Positions 1-8,979 of a stretch of DNA of 64,000 nt are shown here, in pieces (the first letter of the stretch is position 1; every line of letters begins with the position of its first letter). The notes under the pieces are model-generated. The model did no database searches, was not told the origin of the DNA, and saw only the letters and a list, made by a program, of their open reading frames with translations. The stretch is from Clostridiales bacterium (GTDB lineage: Bacteria > Bacillota > Clostridia > Lachnospirales > Lachnospiraceae). The position numbers and the translations under genes are program-made. The stretch covers positions 62,001 to 126,000 of the forward strand of contig DUNO01000066.1 of the NCBI GenBank assembly GCA_012839295.1, read 5' to 3'.

Positions 1-78
1 CGCCTTCAAAAGCCTTCTGTCGCTTCTCATATTCACTAAAACTAACAATAACCTGGACTTTATGTTTCTTGACCACAG
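1..78 (-). CDS. possible 5' end of a CDS leaving the window (VVKKHKVQVIVSFSEYEKRQKAFEG...)
   Basis: Open minus-strand frame from a GTG near 78 running off the left edge; no family recognised. Confidence 0.3.
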   Translation of the reverse strand, partial: MWSRNIKSRLLLVLVNMRSDRRLLKA

Positions 79-141
79 AAAGACTCCAATATCTTTTTTA
101 CCATACTATTCCGGAGGCTTTTCTATTATACACCATTCTTA

Positions 142-193
142 GTGTGAAATGAAGATCACTTCACATCCGGCATTGAATGGCCTGACGGCCAAA
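142..193 (+). repeat. palindromic dispersed repeat family C, copy 1 (GTGAAATGAAGATCACTTCACATCCG...GGCCTGACGGCC)
   Basis: About 80% identical to the reverse complement of 47943-47994; contains internal inverted repeats. Confidence 0.7.
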
Positions 194-334
194 TGATCGT
201 TGGTGTGAAACATGCATTCCAGGTTATCCCGATTTTTATTGCGGATCCGTACATTATCTTATATATCATCCCGGGCAATATGCATGCCTGACATATCACC
301 TTGCCGCATCAAGCCCTGCACATCACCTGGCACA

Positions 335-673
335 TTAGAAAACTACTGTCAGGAGCATTTTAAATTGTTCCTCGCCATAGACAGCGTGGGGTACCTGATT
401 AGGCATGATTAAAGTCTCTCCCTTGCTCAGGATGAAAACCTCATCGCCTACGGTAAACCTTCCTGTTCCGTCAAGTACAGTTACCATTGCATCCCCATCA
501 GAGGAATGGGAACTGATTTCCTCCCCTTTGTCAAAGGAGAACAGGGTCATGCTGACATTCTTATTCTGGACCAGGGTCTTACTAACCACCTGTCCTTTTT
601 GATAGGTCAATTCCTCCTCCAATTTCAATACCTTTGCAATTTCAATGTTCTTTAATTTATATTGCTGCTCCAT
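335..673 (-). CDS. small single-domain cupin protein
   Basis: 112 aa with cupin motif pattern (GEEISSHSSDGDAMVTVLDGTGRFTVGDEVFILSKGETLIMPNQVPHAV). Confidence 0.85.
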   Translation of the reverse strand: MEQQYKLKNIEIAKVLKLEEELTYQKGQVVSKTLVQNKNVSMTLFSFDKGEEISSHSSDGDAMVTVLDGTGRFTVGDEVFILSKGETLIMPNQVPHAVYGEEQFKMLLTVVF

Positions 674-730
674 ATCTGTTTCTCCTCCCTTGAAATAAAT
701 CTGCCACCCGCAGGATTGGCCTTTCTAAAG

Positions 731-829
731 ATTATTATACCATGGAAAAACCACCATGGTATGGCACTGCGTGCCAAGATGCGCACTCCCGCTGGTCGGC
801 GCTGGTATAATATCTAATGATATTATACC
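731..829. repeat. palindromic dispersed repeat family B, copy 1 (~98 bp)
   Basis: High similarity to 52897-52994; ATTATACCATGG...CCATGGTAT, GGCACTGCGTGCC, GGTATAATAT...ATATTATACC inverted repeats. Confidence 0.85.
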
Positions 830-1007
830 ACGATTATCCAGCCCACATGTAGCTATAGCTACATTTTTATATTATGAATCCACTGCCCTGTATTAATTTG
901 TCGGAAAATCAACCTATTTTTCTAAAATAATTTCTTCCAAAAAGAGGAAATCAGTCAAGCCCTATAACATATGATAACATTGTAATTGATATTAGGAGGA
1001 ACATACA

Positions 1008-1226
1008 ATGAGTGATTTACAAGCAACCCATTGCGATTCAGGAACAAGTAATGATTGCAGTTGGATTCTCATCCTCATACTTTTACTATGCTGCTGTGGT
1101 AACGGCAATAGTGGCTTTGGTGGAGGTGGCTGTTTCGGAGGAAGCGGCGACGGCGGCTGTGGCAATATTATTTGGATTATCATTCTTCTTTGCTGCTGCT
1201 GCGGTGGCGGAAATGGCTTCTTCTAA
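1008..1226 (+). CDS. small Cys/Gly-rich hydrophobic protein (resembles clostridial 'chorion class high-cysteine' small proteins)
   Basis: 72 aa; RBS AGGAGGAA upstream; two internal modules CSWILILILLLCCCGNGN / CGNIIWIIILLCCCCGGGN; followed by a terminator. Confidence 0.7.
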   Translation: MSDLQATHCDSGTSNDCSWILILILLLCCCGNGNSGFGGGGCFGGSGDGGCGNIIWIIILLCCCCGGGNGFF

Positions 1227-1291
1227 GAACTATCGAAAAGCTAAATCATCTCTATCCGCAGAATGTTCTCCCTAATGGGCGAACGAAAAGG

Positions 1292-1320
1292 AAGGCTGCC
1301 TCCCTGGCAGCCTTTTCTTT
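1292..1320 (+). terminator. rho-independent terminator of the Cys/Gly-rich protein gene
   Basis: AAGGCTGCC tccct GGCAGCCTT ttcttt. Confidence 0.8.
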
Positions 1321-1423
1321 ATCTTCATATTGTGTGGCTCTATCAGGCATACAAGGAAATAAGGAGCCTCCTACACCGGAAAGCTCCTTATTTCTCTATT
1401 TTTATTAATTTAGTTTTATTATC

Positions 1424-1630
1424 CTATCTGGATCTATTTGATTTATTCACGGCCTGCTTCCTCTTCTTTTGTCTCCTCATCCTTTCATAACATTCCCGGT
1501 CGATCTCATAGACCGTATTCTCTTCAATAATCAAATCTTCTTTTCCTTTGCCATCCTTTATGTCACCATGGCTCCGTGCCAACCCATTTATTTTGTCAAT
1601 TCTATCTCGGTCTCCCATCGCATACCTCAA
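1424..1630 (-). CDS. small charged hypothetical protein
   Basis: 68 aa ORF with plausible composition; no family recognised. Confidence 0.45.
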   Translation of the reverse strand: MRYAMGDRDRIDKINGLARSHGDIKDGKGKEDLIIEENTVYEIDRECYERMRRQKKRKQAVNKSNRSR

Positions 1631-1803
1631 AATATTCTGTCAATCTAATATATGAACAATTTTTATAAATGTCTTCAAAATGATTGAATCTCATAACTAT
1701 TTCCGATATACTTATGATAACTTTTTTGAAAGAATTCTACCGGGGGAGAAAAACTCCCCTTAAAAGAAAAAAATTTTCCCAATGAAGAATTGAGGAGGTA
1801 TCT

Positions 1804-2907
1804 ATGTCAGGATCTACCTATGGAACTATATTTTCGATTACAACCTGGGGGGAATCCCACGGGAACGGCATCGGTACCGTCGTGGACGGCTGCCCTGCAG
1901 GTTTATTATTGGATGAACAATATATCCAGGATTACCTTAACCGTAGGAAGCCTGGACAGACACGCTATTCCACACCGCGTAAGGAGGAGGATAAGGTAAG
2001 CATTCTCTCCGGTGTATTTGAAGGCCGCACCACCGGCACCCCCATATCCTTGGTGGTTTTTAACGAAAACCAGCGTTCCGGGGACTATTCTAAAATTGCT
2101 TCCTATTACCGGCCCGGCCACGCTGATTACACCTTTGACCAGAAATACGGCTTCCGCGACCACCGGGGCGGCGGGCGGTCCTCCGGCCGTGAAACCATTG
2201 GCCGGGTTGCCGCAGGGGCGATTGCCTGCGCGGTTCTTAGGGAGCTTGGTATTAAGGTAAGGGCATATACCAAGGCCATTGGCCCCATCTCGGCTAATAT
2301 GGATACGGCTAAGATAGACAACGCCAGCTTAAGTCCCCTGTCCATGCCGGACCTTGATGCCTCCGCAAGGGCTGAGGAATATCTAAAGCAGCAGATGGAG
2401 GATTATAATTCCGTCGGCGGCATCATTGAGTGCATCGTCACCGGCATGCCTGCCGGAATCGGGGAGCCGGTCTTTGACAAGCTGGATGCCTCCCTGGCAA
2501 AGGCCGTCATGTCCATCGGCGCAATTAAGGGCATAGAGATCGGTGCCGGCTTTCAGGCCGCTTCCCTTATGGGCTCGGAGAATAATGATTCCTTTGAATA
2601 TGACGAAGCCTCTAATTTAGTCAAAAAGACCAATCATGCCGGAGGTATCCTTGGAGGCATGAGCGACGGCTCCGATATCATCCTACGGGCTGCCGTAAAG
2701 CCCACCCCCTCCATCTTCCGTCCCCAGCAGACAGTGAATAAGGACAAGGAAAATGTTGAAATCCAGATCAAGGGCCGCCATGACCCGATTATCGTCCCCC
2801 GGGCCGTTGTGGTCGTAGAGTCTATGGTTGCCATTACCCTGGTGGACCAATTGTTCGTCGGCATGGCCTCCCGGATGGACCGGATCCGTGAATTTTACAG
2901 AAAATAA
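1804..2907 (+). CDS. aroC: chorismate synthase
   Basis: MSGSTYGTIFSITTWGESHGNGIGTVVDGCPAG; RPGHADYTFDQKYGFRDHRGGGRSSGRET motifs; GAGGAGG RBS. Confidence 0.98.
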   Translation: MSGSTYGTIFSITTWGESHGNGIGTVVDGCPAGLLLDEQYIQDYLNRRKPGQTRYSTPRKEEDKVSILSGVFEGRTTGTPISLVVFNENQRSGDYSKIASYYRPGHADYTFDQKYGFRDHRGGGRSSGRETIGRVAAGAIACAVLRELGIKVRAYTKAIGPISANMDTAKIDNASLSPLSMPDLDASARAEEYLKQQMEDYNSVGGIIECIVTGMPAGIGEPVFDKLDASLAKAVMSIGAIKGIEIGAGFQAASLMGSENNDSFEYDEASNLVKKTNHAGGILGGMSDGSDIILRAAVKPTPSIFRPQQTVNKDKENVEIQIKGRHDPIIVPRAVVVVESMVAITLVDQLFVGMASRMDRIREFYRK

Positions 2908-2964
2908 TAAAATGAATCTGCAGGCATCTCTGTTTATTCCAAGCGGCTCCGCTTGTCATGAACA

Positions 2965-3012
2965 AAAAACTCCTGCCTTCCAATCTGATCAATTTTGGAG
3001 GCAGGAGTTTTA
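2965..3012. terminator. bidirectional terminator between convergent aroC and hydroxyacid dehydrogenase genes
   Basis: AAAACTCCTGCCTTCCAA...TTGGAGGCAGGAGTTTT. Confidence 0.85.
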
Positions 3013-3045
3013 TGAATCCATGATAAGCAAGCAGCTTATCCCTTT

Positions 3046-4041
3046 CTATTCTCTTACTGCATTTCGTTCCTCCCCTTTTTGGAAAGCAGCTATATTTTGA
3101 TATACCTCCCTGGTACAGCGTTGCCGCGCCTCTATGGTAGCCCAGGCGATATGGGGGGTTATGATGAGCTTTGTGCTGTCCTGGATATCCTTTAGAGGAT
3201 TATCCGGTGACATGGGCTCTGCGGAAAGCACGTCCAGCCCCGCTCCCCCGATCCATTCCTCCTTCAAAGCTCTTGCCAATGCATTTTCATCAATGATTGG
3301 GCCTCTTCCCAGGTTCAACAGGATAGCATCCTTTTTCATCCTCCGAAACTCCTCTTCCCCAAGTAAGCCCCTCGTAGTCTGGTTCAGGGGTGCATGGATG
3401 GACACCACATCCGATTCCTGAAGCAGGGCATCCAGCTCCACCCTCTGGTAAGCAGGATTGTCATTCCTGCCGGAGGTAGAATAATAGATTACTTTACAGC
3501 CGAATGCAGCTGCCACCTCTGCAACACCCCTGCCGATCTCCCCCAGTCCGATAATTCCCCAGGTTTTTCCTGACAGTTCATGGAACCTTACGTTAAAATG
3601 GCTGAAGATATCAGAGCGGATATACTCCCCTGATTTTACAAACTGGTCGTAATAATGCAGCTTCTCATAGAGATAAAACAATAAGGCAAAGGTATGCTGG
3701 ACCACGGACTGGGTCGAATAGCTTTTTACATTGGCTACCCTGATATTACGGCTATTGGTATAGGAAAAGTCAACGATATTCGTGCCGGTTCCCGTAATAC
3801 AGATCAATTGCAGCTTTTTCGCATCCTCCAGGGTTTTTGCCTTCATTGGTATTTTATTGACTACAACCACATCCGCTTCCTGAATCCGCTGGATTGTCTC
3901 TTCCACGGTGGAGCTTGGATATTTTATAACCTCACCCAGCTGGTCAAAGGAGGATAAATCCACATCCCTACCTAAAGTATCTGCTTCTAAAAAAACTATT
4001 TTCATATGCCCATCCTTTCTGAGCATCAGGAGCTTTTCCAC
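3046..4041 (-). CDS. D-2-hydroxyacid dehydrogenase (NAD-dependent)
   Basis: GKTWGIIGLGEIGRGVAEVAAAFG Rossmann motif, LLNLGRGPIIDENALARAL, ITPHIAWAT. Confidence 0.93.
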   Translation of the reverse strand: MEKLLMLRKDGHMKIVFLEADTLGRDVDLSSFDQLGEVIKYPSSTVEETIQRIQEADVVVVNKIPMKAKTLEDAKKLQLICITGTGTNIVDFSYTNSRNIRVANVKSYSTQSVVQHTFALLFYLYEKLHYYDQFVKSGEYIRSDIFSHFNVRFHELSGKTWGIIGLGEIGRGVAEVAAAFGCKVIYYSTSGRNDNPAYQRVELDALLQESDVVSIHAPLNQTTRGLLGEEEFRRMKKDAILLNLGRGPIIDENALARALKEEWIGGAGLDVLSAEPMSPDNPLKDIQDSTKLIITPHIAWATIEARQRCTREVYQNIAAFQKGEERNAVRE

Positions 4042-4143
4042 CCAATGCTTTCATTTTCAATGCTTCTATTGCAGCAATCACCGACGGTAAAACACTCTGT
4101 CTCAGACAAACAAAAGAACCGGCAGAAGGCCTGCCGTGAACAT

Positions 4144-4168
4144 GAAAAAGGCTGTTGTTTCAACAGCC
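4144..4168 (-). terminator. terminator of trpS
   Basis: Minus strand GGCTGTTG aaa CAACAGCC TTTTT. Confidence 0.8.
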
Positions 4169-4177
4169 CTCCCCAGT

Positions 4178-5182
4178 CTATCTTATTCTCTCCGGGAAGC
4201 CCACCTTCTTCTGAGCCTTCCTCAATGTCTTTGTCGCGTAGTAGTTGGCTTTTTCTGCATTAGCCTTAATGATGCCATCAATATAAGCCTTATCCTTTTG
4301 CAGCTCATCAAATCTGGCCTGCAAGGGAGTTAAGAGACCCGCAACTGCCTCGCCTACGGCAAGCTTGAAGTCCCCATAGCCGGAGTTTGCAAACTCTGCT
4401 TCTACCTCTGCCACTGTTTTTCCGGTTGTGAGACCGTAGATTTCAATCAAATTCCTGATCCCCGGCTTATCCTCCGAATACCTGATCTGGTTGTCGGAAT
4501 CCGTCACCGCCCTTTTGAACTTACGGATAATGGTATCCTTATCATCCATCAGGTAAATGCTTGCGTTCGGGTTCTCATCAGACTTTGACATCTTTTTCTC
4601 CGGCTCCTGCAGGCTCATGATCCTTGCTCCCTGCTTCCCGATATAAGGCTCCGGAATTGTAAATACTTCCCCATACAGGGAATTAAAGCGGGTCGCAATG
4701 TCCCTGGCTATCTCCAGGTGCTGCTTCTGGTCTGATCCCACTGGAACAACATCCGACTGGAACAATAAAATATCCGCCGCCATCAATACCGGATAGGTAT
4801 ACAGGCCTGCATTAATATTATCCGCATGCTTTGCCGACTTATCCTTAAACTGGGTCATACGGTTTAACTCACCCATATACGTAAAGCAATTTAAAATCCA
4901 GGCAAGCTCCGCATGTCCCGATACATGGGACTGATAATAAATGCAGTTCTTCTCCGGGTTAAGCCCTGCCGCAATATACAGGGTCAGGAGCGCCCTCGCC
5001 CTCTTACGCAGCTCCGCCGGATCCTGGCGCACTGTAATGGAATGCATGTCTACGACACAGTAAAAGCACTGGTATTCATCCTCAAGCTCCACCCAATTTT
5101 TCAAAGCACCAAGATAATTACCTAGGGTAAGTGTCCCAGTTGCCTGCATTCCGCTAAAAATCGATTTTTTTCCATCTAACAT
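4178..5182 (-). CDS. trpS: tryptophanyl-tRNA synthetase
   Basis: FSGMQATGTLTLGNYLGAL and KKMSKSDEN class I motifs. Confidence 0.98.
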   Translation of the reverse strand: MLDGKKSIFSGMQATGTLTLGNYLGALKNWVELEDEYQCFYCVVDMHSITVRQDPAELRKRARALLTLYIAAGLNPEKNCIYYQSHVSGHAELAWILNCFTYMGELNRMTQFKDKSAKHADNINAGLYTYPVLMAADILLFQSDVVPVGSDQKQHLEIARDIATRFNSLYGEVFTIPEPYIGKQGARIMSLQEPEKKMSKSDENPNASIYLMDDKDTIIRKFKRAVTDSDNQIRYSEDKPGIRNLIEIYGLTTGKTVAEVEAEFANSGYGDFKLAVGEAVAGLLTPLQARFDELQKDKAYIDGIIKANAEKANYYATKTLRKAQKKVGFPERIR

Positions 5183-5290
5183 AAGTTCACATCCTATTCC
5201 TTAGTCAAGTCCCATCCACTCACGAGTCCTGCCATTATCTATACTTCAATATATAAAGAAAGCTACGGGTTGTCAATGTTTACTTTCTTT

Positions 5291-6001
5291 TTAAACCTCC
5301 CAGGCAAGCCGGGAAGCAGATACCTTCTCCACTAATTCCTGCAGGGAATCGACCACATCATCATAATCCCTGACCTCTCCAAAGCCATAGCGGGCAAATA
5401 CAAAAGGAACCCCGGCCTCCTTTGCGGCCTGCGCATCCCCCGCGGTATCCCCGACATAGATAGGGTTCTTCAGTCCATTCCTCTCCACTACCATTTTAAT
5501 ATTGTCTGCTTTTAACTTACCTGACCTGCCGGGATATTCGTAATCCGTGAAGTACTTCTCCAGATGGGGATTTGCTTTAAAGAAGCATTGGATGTAGCCC
5601 TCCTGGCAGTTACTTACAATAAACAGGCGGTACTCCCTTGAGAGCAGGCTGAGGGCTTCTTCCAATCCTTCATAAAGCCTTGCCCCATGCCCGGCGAGAT
5701 ATTCGTTTTCATATTCGCAGCATTCTGCAATTAATTTCACCGCTTTTTCTTCATTTACACTCTGGAACAGCCTGACTCCAATTACATCAAGGGGCAGGCC
5801 GAATAAGCCCTGCAGCCTTTCTGCCGTCACTTCATCAGTGACCTCCGGATATTTCTCCTGAAGTACCTTATTAAAAGCAACCGCCACCTCCTGGGTAGAA
5901 TCCCATAGGGTGCCGTCCATATCAAAAATTATACTATCAATCATCCTGCTCTTTCCTCCATCCGTATTATTCCCGTTCAGGCCAGCCTGAACCGGAGACA
6001 A
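5291..6001 (-). CDS. HAD family hydrolase / phosphoglycolate phosphatase-like
   Basis: IIFDMDGTLWDS, VSNCQ, YVGDTAGDAQAAKEAG. Confidence 0.93.
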   Translation of the reverse strand: MSPVQAGLNGNNTDGGKSRMIDSIIFDMDGTLWDSTQEVAVAFNKVLQEKYPEVTDEVTAERLQGLFGLPLDVIGVRLFQSVNEEKAVKLIAECCEYENEYLAGHGARLYEGLEEALSLLSREYRLFIVSNCQEGYIQCFFKANPHLEKYFTDYEYPGRSGKLKADNIKMVVERNGLKNPIYVGDTAGDAQAAKEAGVPFVFARYGFGEVRDYDDVVDSLQELVEKVSASRLAWEV

Positions 6002-6234
6002 TGCCTTTCAATATCATGCCTCTTTTTAGCTATCTTGTCAACTACTAGAAAACCCAAAAATCATTATTCCAAAAAATGCGGCCCTTATGTTATAATAGAC
6101 AGACGGTATACTGAATTTCTGTTTGGTATCCATGAAAAAAATAACCGTTACTGTTTTGTGCAGCTTGAGCATGGTCTGAACCCGGCCAACCATAAAACCA
6201 TAAAATCCTAAACACGAAAAGAAAGGATGAAATT

Positions 6235-6714
6235 ATGAAGCAGATCGCAAGCTTTACCATTGACCACATGAAATTATTACGTGGAATTTATGTATCAAGA
6301 AAAGATAAGATAGGAAATGAGACCATAACCACCTTTGACCTTAGAATGACCCGCCCTAATTTTGATCCGGTAATGAATACCGGAGAGATGCACACCATGG
6401 AGCATCTTGGGGCAACCTTTTTAAGAAACCACCCTGTATATGCGGACAAAACCATTTACTTTGGCCCCATGGGCTGCCGCACCGGCTTCTATCTGTTGCT
6501 GGGCGGTGATTATACCTCCCGGGATATTGTCCCCTTAATGACGGAAATGTATGAATTTATCCGGGATTTCACCGGAGAAATCCCCGGCGCCACGGCAGAA
6601 AACTGCGGAAACTATTCCGATATGAACCTGGAGCTGGCAAAGCTCTATGCGAAAAAGTTCCTGGATGAGATATTATACAATATTGATGAGGAGCATTTAA
6701 ACTATCCTGGGTAA
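6235..6714 (+). CDS. luxS: S-ribosylhomocysteine lyase
   Basis: HTMEHLGATFLRNH, GPMGCRTGFYLL motifs; 159 aa. Confidence 0.98.
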   Translation: MKQIASFTIDHMKLLRGIYVSRKDKIGNETITTFDLRMTRPNFDPVMNTGEMHTMEHLGATFLRNHPVYADKTIYFGPMGCRTGFYLLLGGDYTSRDIVPLMTEMYEFIRDFTGEIPGATAENCGNYSDMNLELAKLYAKKFLDEILYNIDEEHLNYPG

Positions 6715-6741
6715 TAGGTTATAGCAGCGGTTAAACATATT

Positions 6742-6780
6742 AAAAAGGCGGGGTGTCCACAACCTCGCCTTTCCTTGTTC
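6742..6780. terminator. terminator downstream of luxS
   Basis: AAGGCGGGGT gtccaca ACCTCGCCTT. Confidence 0.75.
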
Positions 6781-6825
6781 TTTTACCATAATACTTCTAT
6801 GATATTTCTCCCTTGGAACAAAAAA

Positions 6826-8196
6826 TCACTTCATAATCTTCTTCAACAATCCCAATTTCCCGCCATATGGCGCATACCGAACCGGGATGTCGATCAAATT
6901 GCTCTTTTTTAGGACACTTTTACTGTGGGAAAAGGTCCGGATGCTCTCCTTCCCATGATAGGCTCCCATGCCGCTCTCGCCAACTCCGCCGAAAGCCATA
7001 TAAGAGGTTGCCAGATGGACAATCGTATCGTTAATACAGCCTCCCCCATAGGCTATACTATGGACTACTCTATGCTGGATGGCCTTGGAACGGGTAAACA
7101 GATATAGGGCAAGGGGCTTTGGCCTCCGGTTGATCCTATGGATGACTTCCTCTATATTTTCATATTCAATCATAGGCAGAACCGGCCCGAAGATTTCTTC
7201 CTGCATGACCGGATCCTCCCAGGATACCCAGTCCATTAAAGTAAATGCAATCTGATTGGTATCCCCATTGCTCCCGCCGCCATAGATGACTTTCCCAGTT
7301 CCAATCAGGTCATTCAGCCTCTCAAAATGCTTACGGTTAATGATCTTAGGGAATTCGGGGTTTTTCTCCGGATGTCCCGTATACATCTTCTTTACATTTT
7401 TGATGATCTCCCTTGTAAGCTCCTCCTTAACCGCCCTATGGACCAGCAAATAGTCGGGTGCGACACAGGTCTGCCCGGCATTTAAGCATTTTCCCCAGGC
7501 AATCCGCTTGCCTGCCATCCTGATGTCAGCGGTCTTGTCCACAATACAGGGGCTTTTCCCTCCAAGCTCCAATACAACGGGTGTCAGATGCTTTGCGGCC
7601 TTTTCCATCACGATTTTCCCGACCTCAATGCTTCCCGTGAAAAAGATCAGGTCAAACTTGTTGTCCAGCAAGGACTGGTTGACCTCTCTCCCTCCTTCAA
7701 TGACTGCCACATGGGAAGCATCGAATACTTTAGAAACAACCTTCCGGATTACTTTAGAGGTCTCCGGGGAATAATTGGAGGGCTTGATAATCGCACAGTT
7801 TCCGCAGGCAATGGCTCCCACAAGGGGTACCATGGCCAGCTGGAACGGATAATTCCACGGGGACATAATCAGGATTGTGCCATAGGGCTCCTGGTAAATA
7901 CGGCTGCTGGCAGGAAATTGTGTTACCGGTGTCCTGACCTGTCTGGCTGACAATAATCTCTTCATGTTTTTCAGCATGAAATTTATCTCCTCCAGGACCA
8001 TCCCTATTTCCGTCGCATATGTCTCAAAGGCCGATTTATTCAAATCCTTTTTTAAGGCCTCCATGATATCGGCTTCGTTTTCAGCAATTTCTTTTTTCAG
8101 CTTTTGCAAGCATGCCTTCCGAAATGCCATATTCCTTGTTATTTCCGATTCAAACAATCTTCTCTGCTTTTCACAAAGCTCTTTTATTCCGGTCAT
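6826..8196 (-). CDS. aldehyde dehydrogenase family protein
   Basis: PWNYPFQLAMVPLVGAIACGN, VVLELGGKSPCIV, GKCLNAGQTCVAPDY. Confidence 0.96.
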   Translation of the reverse strand: MTGIKELCEKQRRLFESEITRNMAFRKACLQKLKKEIAENEADIMEALKKDLNKSAFETYATEIGMVLEEINFMLKNMKRLLSARQVRTPVTQFPASSRIYQEPYGTILIMSPWNYPFQLAMVPLVGAIACGNCAIIKPSNYSPETSKVIRKVVSKVFDASHVAVIEGGREVNQSLLDNKFDLIFFTGSIEVGKIVMEKAAKHLTPVVLELGGKSPCIVDKTADIRMAGKRIAWGKCLNAGQTCVAPDYLLVHRAVKEELTREIIKNVKKMYTGHPEKNPEFPKIINRKHFERLNDLIGTGKVIYGGGSNGDTNQIAFTLMDWVSWEDPVMQEEIFGPVLPMIEYENIEEVIHRINRRPKPLALYLFTRSKAIQHRVVHSIAYGGGCINDTIVHLATSYMAFGGVGESGMGAYHGKESIRTFSHSKSVLKKSNLIDIPVRYAPYGGKLGLLKKIMK

Positions 8197-8206
8197 TGTT
8201 CCTCCT

Positions 8207-8776
8207 CCATTATCAAATGATATATTTTCTTCAGCTCCTGTTTTGACATAAGCCTTGGTACTGGGTAGGTGGGATTTGCTTCCCTGTATGCCCTGTCTAC
8301 CATGGCATCCACATCCCTTTTCCTGATTCCGGGAAGGGTCTTTGGTATGTTCATTTCACGGTTCATTGTCCTGATATGCCTGATGAAGCTTTCCGCTTTT
8401 TCCTTCTTACCTGCCGCACCATAGGGTCCATAGGGGATCCGCCGCCAAAGGCAACGATAGCCTCACACTTTTCTCTATGGTAAAGGCACAGCCCTTCCTC
8501 AATATTTTCAATGGTGGGGTTGGGTACTGTTTTATCGTAAATAACCGCATGGATCTTCTTTTCCTTAAAATCACGGAGCATGCTATCCATCAATCCGATG
8601 GATAAGATCTGATGGTCTGTTACAAGTAATACGCGGCTGATATGCTGTTTTTTAAGATATCCTGATAGCTGTAAAATGCTATTTTTCCCTTGGATAAGCT
8701 CCGGCTCCCTCCATTTCAAAAAATATGCTGCTATTTTTAAGCCTTTTTGATATAGTCTGCAATAAACTTTATACAT
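8207..8776 (-). pseudogene. iron-containing alcohol dehydrogenase with internal deletion and frameshift
   Basis: N-terminal ~120 aa to GGGSPMD, then the C-terminal tail GKKEKAESFIRHIRTMNREMNIPKTLPGIRKRDVDAMVDRAYREANPTYPVPRLMSKQELKKIYHLI in another frame; central region absent. Confidence 0.85.
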
Positions 8777-8979
8777 ATCCTATCCCCCTTGACCCCTTTT
8801 CAGATAAGGAAAGCATATCACTTATCCTTTTATATGTCACCCTCTGTTGTACATTTTTTTACATTTTAATATTGTAAACTATGAGTCCTTACAGTGTTAT
8901 TATTGCCGGGAAGGCTGGTTTCCTTTATGGAATGTTCATTTTTCCCTGTTGTATGAATATAATGTAATAAGCATAAATA

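Noticed and set aside
1012-1275. 87-aa Ala-rich ORF overlapping the Cys/Gly-rich gene, and the Pro-rich antisense ORF 992-1183
   Set aside because: Alternate frames of the RBS-preceded 1008-1226 ORF; composition is an artefact of Gly codons.
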